From positions 182,902 to 246,901 of the forward strand of contig NZ_AUNE01000045.1 of the NCBI RefSeq assembly GCF_000447755.1: DNA of 64,000 bases. The letters are read 5' to 3'. The DNA is from Bacteriovorax sp. BSW11_IV (GTDB taxonomy: Bacteria; Bdellovibrionota; Bacteriovoracia; Bacteriovoracales; Bacteriovoracaceae). The position numbers and the translations under genes were made by a program. Of this stretch, positions 1-9,041 are shown one piece after another. The notes below the pieces were generated by a model that saw only the letters and a program-made list of their open reading frames with translations, did not search any database and was not told the origin of the DNA. Every line of letters starts with the position of its first letter. Within the stretch, counting starts at the first letter, position 1.

Positions 1-1
1 T

Positions 2-1165
2 CACTATCTAACTAAACCATTTGATCTCGATGTTCTTACAGAACTTATTCTTAAGGCCTATGAAGAAGTTTATAAAATTGATAAGAAATATCTGACGTCT
101 GATAAGGCACAAGTTGAGGTGGTTAGGGAAGAAAGAAGAGAGAGGAGAAACTCTTTCAAAATTGAGGCCCCAACTAAAGATGATATGTTTTGTGGGATGA
201 TTGGTCGCTCAAAAGTTATGAGAGATGTTTTCGAGCGCATTCAAAAAGTTGCTGCATCAGATTCTACTATTTTGATTAATGGACCATCGGGAACAGGTAA
301 AGAACTCGTGGCCAGTGCCGTTCATAAACTATCTCCACGAAACAGTGGAGGAATTGTCTCTGTGAACTGTGGAGCTATTCCTGGTGAGCTACTTGAGAGT
401 GAGCTCTTTGGTCACGAAAGGGGCGCTTTTACGGGTGCCATTTCTGCACGTAAAGGACGCTTTGAAATTGCAGATAAAGGAACAATTTTTTTAGATGAAA
501 TTGGTGATATGCCACTGCTACTTCAAGTAAAACTTCTTCGTGTTCTTCAAAATAGAACTATTGAAAGAGTGGGAAGCACTTCTTCAATGCCCGTTGATGT
601 TAGGATCATCACCGCTACACACAGAAATTTAGAGCAAGCAGTATCTGAAGGAAATTTCAGAGAAGACTTATATTATCGCCTTAATGTTATTCCGATTAAA
701 GTTCCGTCCCTCTCAGAAAGAAGGGAAGACATTCCATTGCTCATTTCATATTTCCTATCGCGATTTGTGAGTGCTGATGGAAGAAACAATGTTGAGTTTG
801 ATGATGATGCTCTAGAAGTCCTTATGACTTATGATTGGCCAGGTAACGTAAGAGAGCTAGAAAATTTAATGGAGAGACTTGTTATCCTTAAAGGTGGATC
901 TCTTGTTAAGGCCTCTGATCTTCCTGGTAAATTTCTTACTCATTGTTCAAAGCGTTTTTCATTCTCGAATGCTGAAACAATGATCTCTCTTCCTGAAGAT
1001 GGAATTGATCTTAAAAAAGTATTATCTGAAATTGAGGACTCTCTTATTGAGCAGGCCCTAGAGAGAACTTCAGGTAATAAGAATCAAGCATCACGCTTAC
1101 TTTCAATGAATAGAACAACCCTAATTGAGAAAATGAAGAAAAAAGGTCTCTCTTTAGAGGTCTAA
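2..1165 (+). CDS. NtrC-family sigma-54 response regulator, 5' truncated by window edge
   Basis: Reading frame 2 is open from the first codon. Its first residues, HYLTKPFDLDVL, look like the end of a CheY-type receiver domain (the conserved Lys-Pro turn), so the GTG at 119 is internal and the true start lies left of the window. The AAA+ sigma-54 interaction domain follows: Walker A GPSGTGKE at about 281, the sigma-54 contact loop GAFTGA at 422, and Walker B FLDEIGD near 494. A Fis-type helix-turn-helix ends the protein (NKNQASRLLSMNRTTL, about 1076-1123). In the family, such proteins remodel RNA polymerase-sigma-54 after phosphorylation. Its position ahead of the flagellar genes suggests a FlrC/FleR-like role, which is inference. 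Confidence 0.93.
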   Translation, partial: HYLTKPFDLDVLTELILKAYEEVYKIDKKYLTSDKAQVEVVREERRERRNSFKIEAPTKDDMFCGMIGRSKVMRDVFERIQKVAASDSTILINGPSGTGKELVASAVHKLSPRNSGGIVSVNCGAIPGELLESELFGHERGAFTGAISARKGRFEIADKGTIFLDEIGDMPLLLQVKLLRVLQNRTIERVGSTSSMPVDVRIITATHRNLEQAVSEGNFREDLYYRLNVIPIKVPSLSERREDIPLLISYFLSRFVSADGRNNVEFDDDALEVLMTYDWPGNVRELENLMERLVILKGGSLVKASDLPGKFLTHCSKRFSFSNAETMISLPEDGIDLKKVLSEIEDSLIEQALERTSGNKNQASRLLSMNRTTLIEKMKKKGLSLEV

Positions 1166-1175
1166 TATCCGAGTA

Positions 1176-1198
1176 TACCGCTCTTTTTGAGGGCGGTA
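1176..1198 (+). terminator. hairpin after the sigma-54 regulator
   Basis: Arms TACCGCTC and GGGCGGTA pair over 8 bp (one G-U) around a 7-base loop, 10 bases after the stop codon. No clear T-run follows, so it is a weak intrinsic terminator or a processing hairpin. Confidence 0.35.
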
Positions 1199-1389
1199 AC
1201 CCTTTGTTAATTTGATAAAAAAATCAATGTCAAAGTTTTGAGCAGAAAAAAAATCCCCTGAGCAAATTTTTCCTTTAAAATTTTCTAAAACCCTGTAGAA
1301 TTATTTTTGAGGACAGACTTTAGGAAGAAGTCAAAATTATCCTCATAACTTATCTTACGACTATTTTGAAACAGGAAGTTTCAGGAAGT

Positions 1390-4032
1390 ATGAATAAAAC
1401 AATTTTCAAACTTTTGACATTCACATGCCTTTTTGCACCTTGCCGAGCAGGATTTGCCCAATATATTGAGCAAACAGAGAATAATGATTTCTTCAGGCTT
1501 GCAATCCACTCTGAGGCCCCTGAACAACTTATCGTAAGAAAGAAGGGCAGCACTGTAGAGATTAAAACTCTTAATATGGAACTCTTTGATAAGATCGTTG
1601 AAGATATGAAGAAGATTTCATTAAATAAGAAGTACTTCTCTAACTTCAATGTTCTAGAGCCTAATAGCGAATCTAATGTTCCTTCAATTGTTATTAATCT
1701 ATCTCAAAGTTCTGTTGAACTATTTAGTTTCTATAAAGATAGAGAGAAAAAGAAAGTTATCGATTTTTGGATTGATGCCGACGCAGTAGGAACTAAAGAA
1801 GCAGCAACAGCTCCTGCTCAAGTTGCGAAAGCTGAGCCGAAGAAAGTTGTTGTAAAGACGGCGGTAAAAAAAGAAGCTCCTGTTCAGTCACAAAAAATTG
1901 CTATTCCATCTAATAATGATGATTTCAAAGATTTCAGATATGGTGCTTCATTCATTTGGGATTATGAACCATTGTCACCGCGAATTGTTAAACCTTTAAA
2001 TCTAGAAAGAAAAACTCCAGAATATTTCTATCCAATTAAAGAGAGAGATTTCAAAAAGAGTGAGAAAGAAGCACATCTACAATTGGCCATTAATCTTTAC
2101 AATAAGAAGAAGTGGGGGCTTATGTATAAGTCCATTACTCTTTTTCAAAAAAAATATGGTGATGAAGAGCAGATTGATCTTATCGAATACCTGAAGGCCA
2201 ATGCAATATTGCGTGAAGAGCTTGAGAAGGGAAAAACGAAGCCAGTTAAAATGGCCATTTCAATGTTCCAAAACATTGTAAGTCGTACTAAAGACTATGA
2301 CATGAGAAAAGGGGTTAGTAAGTATCTACTGGCCTACTATTTTGAAAATAAAGAGTATGTACAATCTCTCGACCTTGCGAAGAAACTTTATGTTGATTCA
2401 AAAGAAAATTTTGACTATGAACAATCTGATTCAGCTGCAGAGTATATTCTATTTTCACTGGCCAACTTAAATCAGGTAGAACAAGTTAAGCAACTTGTGA
2501 GTGAAAAAACGATTCAGAAGCTTTTACCAAAACAAGTTTTAATGGCCTATGAAATGTTTTCTATGATGAAGCTTGGTGAAGTTGAAGAAACTATCAAATA
2601 CTTCGAAAAAGTAGAGAAGACGCTTACGAAACCAAGACATGAAGCCATTCTTTATAATGCAGCTGAAGCCTACTTTAGAATGGGGAATTACGATAAGGCC
2701 GTTCGTCTATATGATGATTTCTTAGCTGAACATTCTTACCATATCAAATCATCAGAAGCTCGTTTAAGAATTGCACTATCGTATGATCTTCTAGAACGTG
2801 ACCCTTATAAAGTAGAAGAACTCTACAAGAATGCAATTAACAGATCTCAAATTCCAGATATTAGCTATGAAGCACGTATTCGTTATGTCGGTCATAGAAG
2901 TGTTAGAAAGAAGAAAATTGATAATTCAGATAGAGAAATTCGTGTTTTCTTAGATAACGATAATATTGAAAAACTAGATAAAGACCTTAAAAAACTACTT
3001 TGGTTAACAAGGCTGAGAATCTTTATTAAAGATCAAAAATTTGAAGAGGCCCTTAGCTTCTTGAGTGCTCTTCCTCTTAAAACAATGAAGGAAGAAGAAA
3101 GAAGAGTGTATGAAGCTGACGGTGCTGAAATCGTTTACGGAATTATTGAACATAATTTTAAGGCATCAGAATATGCTAAATCTTTCAGGGCCTACGAAAT
3201 TTATAAAGACACTTATGTGAATAAAGTGGCCACTGATCCTTACTTGAATTACATCGTTGCTAAAAGTCTATTGAAATTAAAACTGACTGACCAATTTGAA
3301 AAATTTATGACTCATCTAAGAACACTAAAAGATGAAGAGCAAAAAACTTTTCCAATTTGGGTAGAGAGAAATGAGTTATTTAAAATAAATGATGTTATTG
3401 GTGAACTTACTCTTCTTAAAAACTTACAAATGGGTGAGTGGGATGAGGCTGAAAAGAGTCTTGCTAAAGTAACGTTAAGTAATGAGCTTAAGAAGTTTTA
3501 TTTCAGCGGTCTTATTGATTATAACTTAAAAAAATACGCTTCTGCAGAAGAGGCCTTTGAGAAGTATATGACAGCTCCAGGTGCGAGAATTGCAACTGAA
3601 CCAATCGAAGTCGCAGAGCTATTGAAGGCCTATACTGACTCAATTTATGAGCAAGGAAAGTCTGAAAAATTCAAGAAAGTAGCTAGGGCATTACTTGATG
3701 ATACGGAGTCGTTAAAAGGCTCAAATACCTATGTTCAAGGGGTTAGAGAGAGATTGCAATACCTCTACCTTGAAATGACTGGTGCCGAATTGAAACCGGA
3801 TTTTGTAACTTTTTCAAAAGATATTACAGCGTTCAAAAAAGACTACCCTTCTTCCCAATATCAAGGGAGAATAAACTACCTTCAAGGCATGATGTTCGTG
3901 AAGGAAGGAAAGTTTAAGGAGGGAAGATTAGTATTTGAGGAGATTTTGAAGGATTCAGAATCGAGTGAATATCTAAAAGAAATGGTGAGGGCGGAATTAT
4001 CCCTACTACAAATTAAAGAAAGAAAAATATAA
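1390..4032 (+). CDS. exported AMIN-like/TPR repeat protein of the flagellar block
   Basis: This 880-residue protein starts at ATG 1390; a TTG at 1366 in the same frame has no SD, whereas AGGAAG at 1373-1378 serves the ATG. A signal peptide (MNKTIFKLLTFTCLF..., cut near GFAQ) is followed by a beta-rich segment (residues about 28-130) reminiscent of AMIN domains, a KAEPKKVVVK-type Ala/Lys/Pro linker (about 140-165), and a long helical region with repeated TPR-like pairs from about 220 to the end, such as AEAYFRMGNYDKAVRLYDDFL. It lies between two NtrC-like regulators and directly before flgB, so it may be a periplasmic scaffold for flagellum or envelope assembly. Function is inferred from context only. 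Confidence 0.85.
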   Translation: MNKTIFKLLTFTCLFAPCRAGFAQYIEQTENNDFFRLAIHSEAPEQLIVRKKGSTVEIKTLNMELFDKIVEDMKKISLNKKYFSNFNVLEPNSESNVPSIVINLSQSSVELFSFYKDREKKKVIDFWIDADAVGTKEAATAPAQVAKAEPKKVVVKTAVKKEAPVQSQKIAIPSNNDDFKDFRYGASFIWDYEPLSPRIVKPLNLERKTPEYFYPIKERDFKKSEKEAHLQLAINLYNKKKWGLMYKSITLFQKKYGDEEQIDLIEYLKANAILREELEKGKTKPVKMAISMFQNIVSRTKDYDMRKGVSKYLLAYYFENKEYVQSLDLAKKLYVDSKENFDYEQSDSAAEYILFSLANLNQVEQVKQLVSEKTIQKLLPKQVLMAYEMFSMMKLGEVEETIKYFEKVEKTLTKPRHEAILYNAAEAYFRMGNYDKAVRLYDDFLAEHSYHIKSSEARLRIALSYDLLERDPYKVEELYKNAINRSQIPDISYEARIRYVGHRSVRKKKIDNSDREIRVFLDNDNIEKLDKDLKKLLWLTRLRIFIKDQKFEEALSFLSALPLKTMKEEERRVYEADGAEIVYGIIEHNFKASEYAKSFRAYEIYKDTYVNKVATDPYLNYIVAKSLLKLKLTDQFEKFMTHLRTLKDEEQKTFPIWVERNELFKINDVIGELTLLKNLQMGEWDEAEKSLAKVTLSNELKKFYFSGLIDYNLKKYASAEEAFEKYMTAPGARIATEPIEVAELLKAYTDSIYEQGKSEKFKKVARALLDDTESLKGSNTYVQGVRERLQYLYLEMTGAELKPDFVTFSKDITAFKKDYPSSQYQGRINYLQGMMFVKEGKFKEGRLVFEEILKDSESSEYLKEMVRAELSLLQIKERKI

Positions 4033-4074
4033 CCAAGGATAATAGGTTAAGTTTTATTCAAGACAGGAGGTCAA

Positions 4075-5007
4075 ATGAATAATGTTAATGTCGAACTTTT
4101 TGGAAAAGACCCTAAAGTAACAAAAGCGCTTTCTATCGCCAGAAACGTATCAGTTACAAAGGCTCCAGTTCTAATCACAGGTGAAACTGGTATTGGAAAG
4201 AAAACTCTAGGTCAGTACATTCACCAAAATTCTACTCGTGCAAATGGTCCATTTATTGTTGTTGATTGTGCAGAAGATGCGCAAACAGTAGAAAACAATA
4301 TTCTTGGTCACAGAGATGATGAAACAGGACGTTTCAACAAAGGTGCTCTAGAAGCTGCAAACGGTGGAACAGTTCTATTTGCAAACATCGACGGTCTTGA
4401 AGACGAATTCCAAAAGAGAGTACACAAAATCCTTACTGAACTAAGCGATTACGATATCGACGTAAGAATTCTTGCAACAACAACTAAGAACCTTTCAAAA
4501 TTAGTTGGAGCTGGAAGATTTTACAGAGGTTTATATACATTTATTTCTCCAAACTCAATCAACCTAACTCCACTAAGAGAAAGAACAGCTGATCTTGAAA
4601 TGATCGCTAGACACTTCATCACTGAAAATGCTGAAGCAACAGTTGAGCTAGATGATTCTGCACTTAATAAAATTCTTAATCACTACTGGACATACAATAT
4701 TCAGGAACTAAAAGCAGTTATTGAAAATAGTCTTGAAAACCTTGAAGAAGATTTCGTACTTAACGAAGAAGCTCTAGAAATTGGTGAAAAGAAAGCTGTA
4801 AGTATGATCTCTGAAGAAGATTCAGAAGGTATTAGACTTATGTCTCTTAAAGAAGCTGAAAGACTACTTATCAAAAAAGCTCTTGTTCACACAAGTGAAA
4901 ACAGAACACAAGCAGCTAAAATTCTAGGAGTATCAATTAGAACTCTTAGAAACAAAATCAATGAGTACAGAAATTCTGGGAACTCATATTTTGTAAATTT
5001 AAGATAG
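4075..5007 (+). CDS. NtrC-like AAA+ regulator lacking the GAFTGA loop
   Basis: The 310-residue protein has no receiver domain. It keeps a good Walker A (GETGIGKK, residues 36-43) and a C-terminal Fis-type HTH (NRTQAAKILGVSIRTLRNKI, about 275-294). Where sigma-54 activators carry GAFTGA, the sequence goes from ILGHRDD straight to ETGRFNKG (residues 76-90), so the loop is deleted, and the Walker B acidic pair reads FANIDG instead of FLDEIG. It therefore probably cannot open sigma-54 promoters and may act as a DNA-binding repressor or co-regulator, as known for TyrR-like members. A strong SD (ACAGGAGGT) precedes the ATG. It ends 22 bases before flgB and is likely co-transcribed with the flagellar operon. 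Confidence 0.9.
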   Translation: MNNVNVELFGKDPKVTKALSIARNVSVTKAPVLITGETGIGKKTLGQYIHQNSTRANGPFIVVDCAEDAQTVENNILGHRDDETGRFNKGALEAANGGTVLFANIDGLEDEFQKRVHKILTELSDYDIDVRILATTTKNLSKLVGAGRFYRGLYTFISPNSINLTPLRERTADLEMIARHFITENAEATVELDDSALNKILNHYWTYNIQELKAVIENSLENLEEDFVLNEEALEIGEKKAVSMISEEDSEGIRLMSLKEAERLLIKKALVHTSENRTQAAKILGVSIRTLRNKINEYRNSGNSYFVNLR

Positions 5008-5029
5008 TAATTGGAGATAGGGGTATCCC

Positions 5030-5437
5030 ATGATTTCAGACGACAAAACTCTACAAGCACTGGCAGCGTCACTGAACTTTAGACAGATGAGACAGGAGAT
5101 TATTTCTTCCAACATCGCTAACGCAGAGACACCAGGGTACAAAGCTAAGAGACTCGATTTCGAAGAAGCTCTAGCTCGCGCTTTGGATGTTGATGGTAAT
5201 GAATCAATGTTGACCTCCGATAAAAAACATTTCGATGTTGGGAGTGGCGGATTTAATAACCTTGAACCAGATGTTTATGAAGATCCAAACGGGGTTGTTA
5301 GTGAAGATGGGAATACTGTAGATCGTGATGCCGAAATGGCGAAAATGGCAGAAAATAAAATCATGTTTGATGCCTCTGTCCAGCTACTTAATAAAAAACT
5401 AGGACTGCTCAAATACGCAGTAAGCTCTGAGAGGTAA
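5030..5437 (+). CDS. flgB: flagellar basal-body rod protein FlgB
   Basis: This 135-residue protein has the N-terminal rod-family signature SSNIANAETPGYKA (residues 26-39) and ends with the helical segment that packs into the axial rod (MAKMAENKIMFDASVQLLNKKLGLLKYAV). FlgB is the proximal rod component that joins the rod to the MS ring. The SD is GGAGATAGGGG at 5013-5023. It opens the structural part of the operon and flgC follows after 3 bases. Length is normal for the family. Confidence 0.97.
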   Translation: MISDDKTLQALAASLNFRQMRQEIISSNIANAETPGYKAKRLDFEEALARALDVDGNESMLTSDKKHFDVGSGGFNNLEPDVYEDPNGVVSEDGNTVDRDAEMAKMAENKIMFDASVQLLNKKLGLLKYAVSSER

Positions 5438-5440
5438 TAG

Positions 5441-5878
5441 ATGGATTTATTAACGAGTTTAAAGATTAGTTCATCAGGACTAAGTGCAAACAAAAAGAGA
5501 ATGGCCGCTATTTCTTCAAATATTGCCAATGCGCAAACAACGAGAACTGCTGAAGGTGGTCCTTATAGAAAGAAAGAAGTGGTTTTCGGTGCTGAGCCAG
5601 CGAGAGAATCATTTTCAGAGATTTTAGAAGGTGAATTAGATGAAAAGGCTCAGGCCGTACATGCAACAGAGGTTGTTTCAACTAATAAACCACCAATTTT
5701 GAAGTATGAACCAAATCACCCAGATGCAAATGAGCAGGGATATGTGGCCTACCCAAATATCAACGTTATGGAAGAAATGGCCAATATGATTTCAGCTTCA
5801 AGAAGTTATGAAGCGAACGTAAATGCAATGACAACAACTAAGAACATGGCCATGAAGGCCTTGGAGATTGGAAGATAA
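5441..5878 (+). CDS. flgC: flagellar basal-body rod protein FlgC
   Basis: The 145-residue product carries the rod/hook N-terminal motif SGLSANKKRMAAISSNIANAQT and the C-terminal motif NVMEEMANMISASRSYEANVNAM typical of FlgC. It builds the proximal rod together with FlgB, FlgF and FliE. The start is tightly coupled to flgB (3-base gap, SD GAGAGG inside the flgB end), and fliE follows at 17 bases. Confidence 0.97.
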   Translation: MDLLTSLKISSSGLSANKKRMAAISSNIANAQTTRTAEGGPYRKKEVVFGAEPARESFSEILEGELDEKAQAVHATEVVSTNKPPILKYEPNHPDANEQGYVAYPNINVMEEMANMISASRSYEANVNAMTTTKNMAMKALEIGR

Positions 5879-5895
5879 TATCTTCGGAGTAGAGT

Positions 5896-6261
5896 ATGGC
5901 AATTAACAATATCAGTTCAATGAATGAAATTTTAGCGAAACACTCAACACATGAGTGGACGCGTTCATCTGATGTTGACATTACTAAGGCACTTGACTTT
6001 AGTGATGTAGAATTTGGCAATATTAAAACTGGAGACACTAAACAATCATTTAGTGACATGCTTGCGACAACAATTAAAGATGTAAATAGTCTTCAGCAAG
6101 AGGCGAACACGGCAGTGCAGAAGTTGGCATCAGGTCAGACGAAAAACTTGCATGAGACAATGTTAGCAGTAGAAAAAGCAGAGATCGCATTTAAGACGAT
6201 GAACCAGATAAGAATGAAAGTCATTGACGCTTATAAAGAAGTCATGAGAATGCAGATTTAG
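5896..6261 (+). CDS. fliE: flagellar hook-basal body protein FliE
   Basis: The 121-residue protein has the FliE core in its C-terminal half: SFSDMLATTIKDVNSLQQEANTAV, then KNLHETMLAVEKAEIAFKTMNQIRMKVIDAYKEVMRMQI. FliE is the adapter between MS ring and rod. The N-terminal 50 residues are less conserved. It sits in the usual flgB-flgC-fliE order. A small GGGC/GCCC hairpin (6275-6287) lies in the gap before fliF. Confidence 0.95.
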   Translation: MAINNISSMNEILAKHSTHEWTRSSDVDITKALDFSDVEFGNIKTGDTKQSFSDMLATTIKDVNSLQQEANTAVQKLASGQTKNLHETMLAVEKAEIAFKTMNQIRMKVIDAYKEVMRMQI

Positions 6262-6310
6262 TGAATAAAACTTGGGGCATGAAGCCCGCTTGTGAATCAG
6301 GAGGATTCCC

Positions 6311-7975
6311 TTGCAGGACTTTTTAGAAAAAATTGTAAGAAACTTTACCGAATTCTTCCAGAGCTTAGATGCATCTAAGAAGATAGGTCTAATATCAATA
6401 TCAGTCTTTATTGCTGGTGTGCTCGCTTCAATGATTATTTGGGCGTCTAAAACTAGATATGAAGTACTCTATACTGATCTTAACAAAGAAGATTCAAAGA
6501 AAATTGCAGTGATCTTAGAGGAAAACAAGATTGCTTACCAATTAGAAAATGATGGTAAGACAATCAAAATCCCTGAGGACATGGTTAATGTTTGGAGACT
6601 TCAGCTCGCAACTAAGGGTGTAAATTTCTCTGGGACAGTTGGATACGAAGTTTTCGATAAGCAATCTTTTGGAACGACAAGCTTTGTTCAAAAAGTAAAT
6701 AAGCAAAGAGCTCTAGAAGGTGAGTTGATTAAGACGATCAAATACCTTAGAGGTGTTAAGAGATCTCGTGTTCACTTAACAATTCCTGAGTCATCTCCTT
6801 TTGCATCTGAGAAAAAGCCACCTTCAGCATCAGTTGTTCTTGAACTAGAAGATGGAGTTATTTTAACTGAAAGTGAGATCCGCGGAATTGGTTCATTAGT
6901 TGCATCGTCTGTCGAAGGAATGAGACCAGAGAACGTTGTTATTCTTGATCATAGAGGGAAGAAACTATCTGAGAACGTTGGTGATGCTATGACGGCAAAC
7001 ACTGCAAACAGACTAGCTCTCGAATCAAAACTAAACACTCAATACGAAAAACAAATTGAAGAAATTTTAAGTAAAGTAGTGGGTGCCGGAAAAGTTATCG
7101 CTAAAGTAACGGTGAAACTTGATTATACAGAGTCTGTATCGACGAGTACTGAATACGATTCAGAAAATAAGGCCGTTCTATCTGAGGTTGAAAACTCTCA
7201 GAAAATTGCAGGAGCGAGACCGTCTCCACAAGGTATTCCAGGGGCGAGATCTAACCTTCCAGGTGAACAACCACAACCAGGAATTCCTGAGACAAGAAAT
7301 AATGTTGATAAGTCATTAACGACTAGAAACTACAACGTACCAACTAAGGTAACTAAATCAAAGAAACCTTCAGCTACTGTTCGTAATATTTCTGCAGCAG
7401 TTATGATTGATGGTAAAATGGTACCAATGAAGAACGATTCTGGTGAATCTGTAATGCAGTATGAACCATGGGCTGAAGCTGATATTGCGAACTTTCAAGC
7501 AATTGTTTCTTCAACTTTAGGTATTCAAGATAAGCGTGGTGATAAGATTGTTATTAAAAATATGCAATTTCATCACGAGGATATGGAAGGAGTTGAGGCC
7601 CTTATGCGTGAGCGTGAGAACCGCGAACTTCTTAAAAATATCGTTAAGTACATTGCTGTTGGTTTAGTAATTTCACTGTTCTTCTTCCTTGTTGTAAGAC
7701 CATTCATCCAGTGGATTACAGACAATACTGTTGAAACTGTTGAAGACTTCTTACCAAGAACACTAGAAGAACTAGAGAAGGTTCAGGCCAATCAGAAACT
7801 TCCTGGGCTTGAAGATGCACTTCCTCAGATAGAAGAGAAGCTGAACCCAGAAAAAATTGAAGGGAATATGCTGCGTGAAAAGATTATCTCTCTTGTAGAA
7901 GGTAACCCAGGCAAAGCAGCACAGATTTTACATGAAATGATTCATGCAAATGAATCAGATAAACAAATCGCTTAA
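6311..7975 (+). CDS. fliF: flagellar MS-ring protein FliF (TTG start)
   Basis: The 554-residue protein starts with TTG at 6311, supported by a near-perfect SD (CAGGAGG, 6298-6304). A first membrane segment lies at about residues 24-46, followed by YscJ/FliF periplasmic ring-building domains (about 47-220), a low-complexity Pro/Gly-rich stretch (about 295-330, PSPQGIPGARSNLPGEQPQ), a second membrane helix at about 443-463, and a cytoplasmic tail that binds FliG. Family length is about 550. The inner-membrane ring is the platform for export gate and rotor. Confidence 0.97.
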   Translation: MQDFLEKIVRNFTEFFQSLDASKKIGLISISVFIAGVLASMIIWASKTRYEVLYTDLNKEDSKKIAVILEENKIAYQLENDGKTIKIPEDMVNVWRLQLATKGVNFSGTVGYEVFDKQSFGTTSFVQKVNKQRALEGELIKTIKYLRGVKRSRVHLTIPESSPFASEKKPPSASVVLELEDGVILTESEIRGIGSLVASSVEGMRPENVVILDHRGKKLSENVGDAMTANTANRLALESKLNTQYEKQIEEILSKVVGAGKVIAKVTVKLDYTESVSTSTEYDSENKAVLSEVENSQKIAGARPSPQGIPGARSNLPGEQPQPGIPETRNNVDKSLTTRNYNVPTKVTKSKKPSATVRNISAAVMIDGKMVPMKNDSGESVMQYEPWAEADIANFQAIVSSTLGIQDKRGDKIVIKNMQFHHEDMEGVEALMRERENRELLKNIVKYIAVGLVISLFFFLVVRPFIQWITDNTVETVEDFLPRTLEELEKVQANQKLPGLEDALPQIEEKLNPEKIEGNMLREKIISLVEGNPGKAAQILHEMIHANESDKQIA

Positions 7976-7994
7976 TTAGAGAAGGAGAGTCTTT

Positions 7995-9023
7995 GTGAGC
8001 GACAATTTAGATCCAGATGTTGAATATTCACTACTAACAGGACAAGATAAGGCCTCGTTACTTTTGAGTTCTCTTGGTGTGACTACGACACAGTTAATCT
8101 TCTCTTATATGAAAGATAACGATGTTAAGAGAATGATTAATGGAATGGCGAACATTAAACGTGCGCCAATTTGGATGATAAAAAGAGTTCTAGAAGAATT
8201 TTACTCTCAGCTAAATGAAGAGAACGATCTCCTTTTCTCTGAAAACTCTGGTAGAGACTTTATTATTAATGCTCTTGGTGAAGATAGAGCGAAGCAACTT
8301 CTTGGTCAAATTGTTGATGTTGGAGCTTCGAATACTCTTGAGTCTCTGGAGCTAGTTGATACAAGAACACTTGCAAACTTCCTGATTAACGAACACCCTC
8401 AGACAATTGCTTTAATTGTTGCGCACTTAAATGCTGAGAGAAAAGTGGATGTTCTTAGACGTCTTCCTGAAGGTCTCCAGGCAGAAGTTGTACTTAGGGT
8501 TGCAAACCTTGACCACGTTTCACCTGAACTTATTGCTCAGCTTGATGACGTACTTAAAACAGAACTTTCAACACTGGGATCAATTGATACAAATCAACTT
8601 GGTGGTGTTGAACCAATCGCTGATATGCTTAATCTTATGGATAAGAATAGCGAGAAGAATATTATGGGTCGTGTTGAAGAGAAAGACCCTGAGCTTGCAG
8701 AAGAGATTAGAAAACTTATGTTCGTCTTTGAAGATCTTATCTACGTGGATGACAGGGGTATTCAAAATCTACTTAAAGAAGTTGATGGTCAAAAACTTAC
8801 AATTGCACTTAAAACTGCTCCTGAAGATGTTCGTGCGAAGCTCTTTAAGAACATGTCTAACCGTGCAGCGACACTACTCAAGGAAGATCTTGAGACTCTT
8901 GGACCAACAAAACTTTCTGATGTTGAGAAAGCGCAGTCTGAGATTGTACAAAAATGTAAAGAGCTTGAAGCTCAAGGTAAAGCATTCATCTCTCGTGGTG
9001 GTGATGCAGACGCTCTTGTATAA
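7995..9023 (+). CDS. fliG: flagellar motor switch protein FliG (GTG start)
   Basis: The 342-residue protein begins with GTG at 7995 behind the SD AAGGAGAG (7982-7989). It has the three FliG domains: N-terminal FliF-binding region, a middle domain with NEHPQTIALIVAHL (about residues 122-135) and a C-terminal torque domain containing the conserved charged helix around LFKNMSNRAATLLKEDLETLGP. FliG transmits stator torque and sets rotation sense with FliM and FliN, which are not in this window. Confidence 0.97.
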   Translation: MSDNLDPDVEYSLLTGQDKASLLLSSLGVTTTQLIFSYMKDNDVKRMINGMANIKRAPIWMIKRVLEEFYSQLNEENDLLFSENSGRDFIINALGEDRAKQLLGQIVDVGASNTLESLELVDTRTLANFLINEHPQTIALIVAHLNAERKVDVLRRLPEGLQAEVVLRVANLDHVSPELIAQLDDVLKTELSTLGSIDTNQLGGVEPIADMLNLMDKNSEKNIMGRVEEKDPELAEEIRKLMFVFEDLIYVDDRGIQNLLKEVDGQKLTIALKTAPEDVRAKLFKNMSNRAATLLKEDLETLGPTKLSDVEKAQSEIVQKCKELEAQGKAFISRGGDADALV

Positions 9024-9041
9024 GAGGATTGGAGATAGGTT

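Noticed and set aside
1166..1389. Sigma-54 or sigma-28 promoter before the TPR gene
   Set aside because: No TGGC-N7-TTGC or TAAA-N15-GCCGATAA match could be found by eye in the gap.
1350..1649. 99-codon minus-strand ORF at the start of the TPR gene
   Set aside because: Overlaps the signal-peptide region of a strong gene and has no SD or family pattern.
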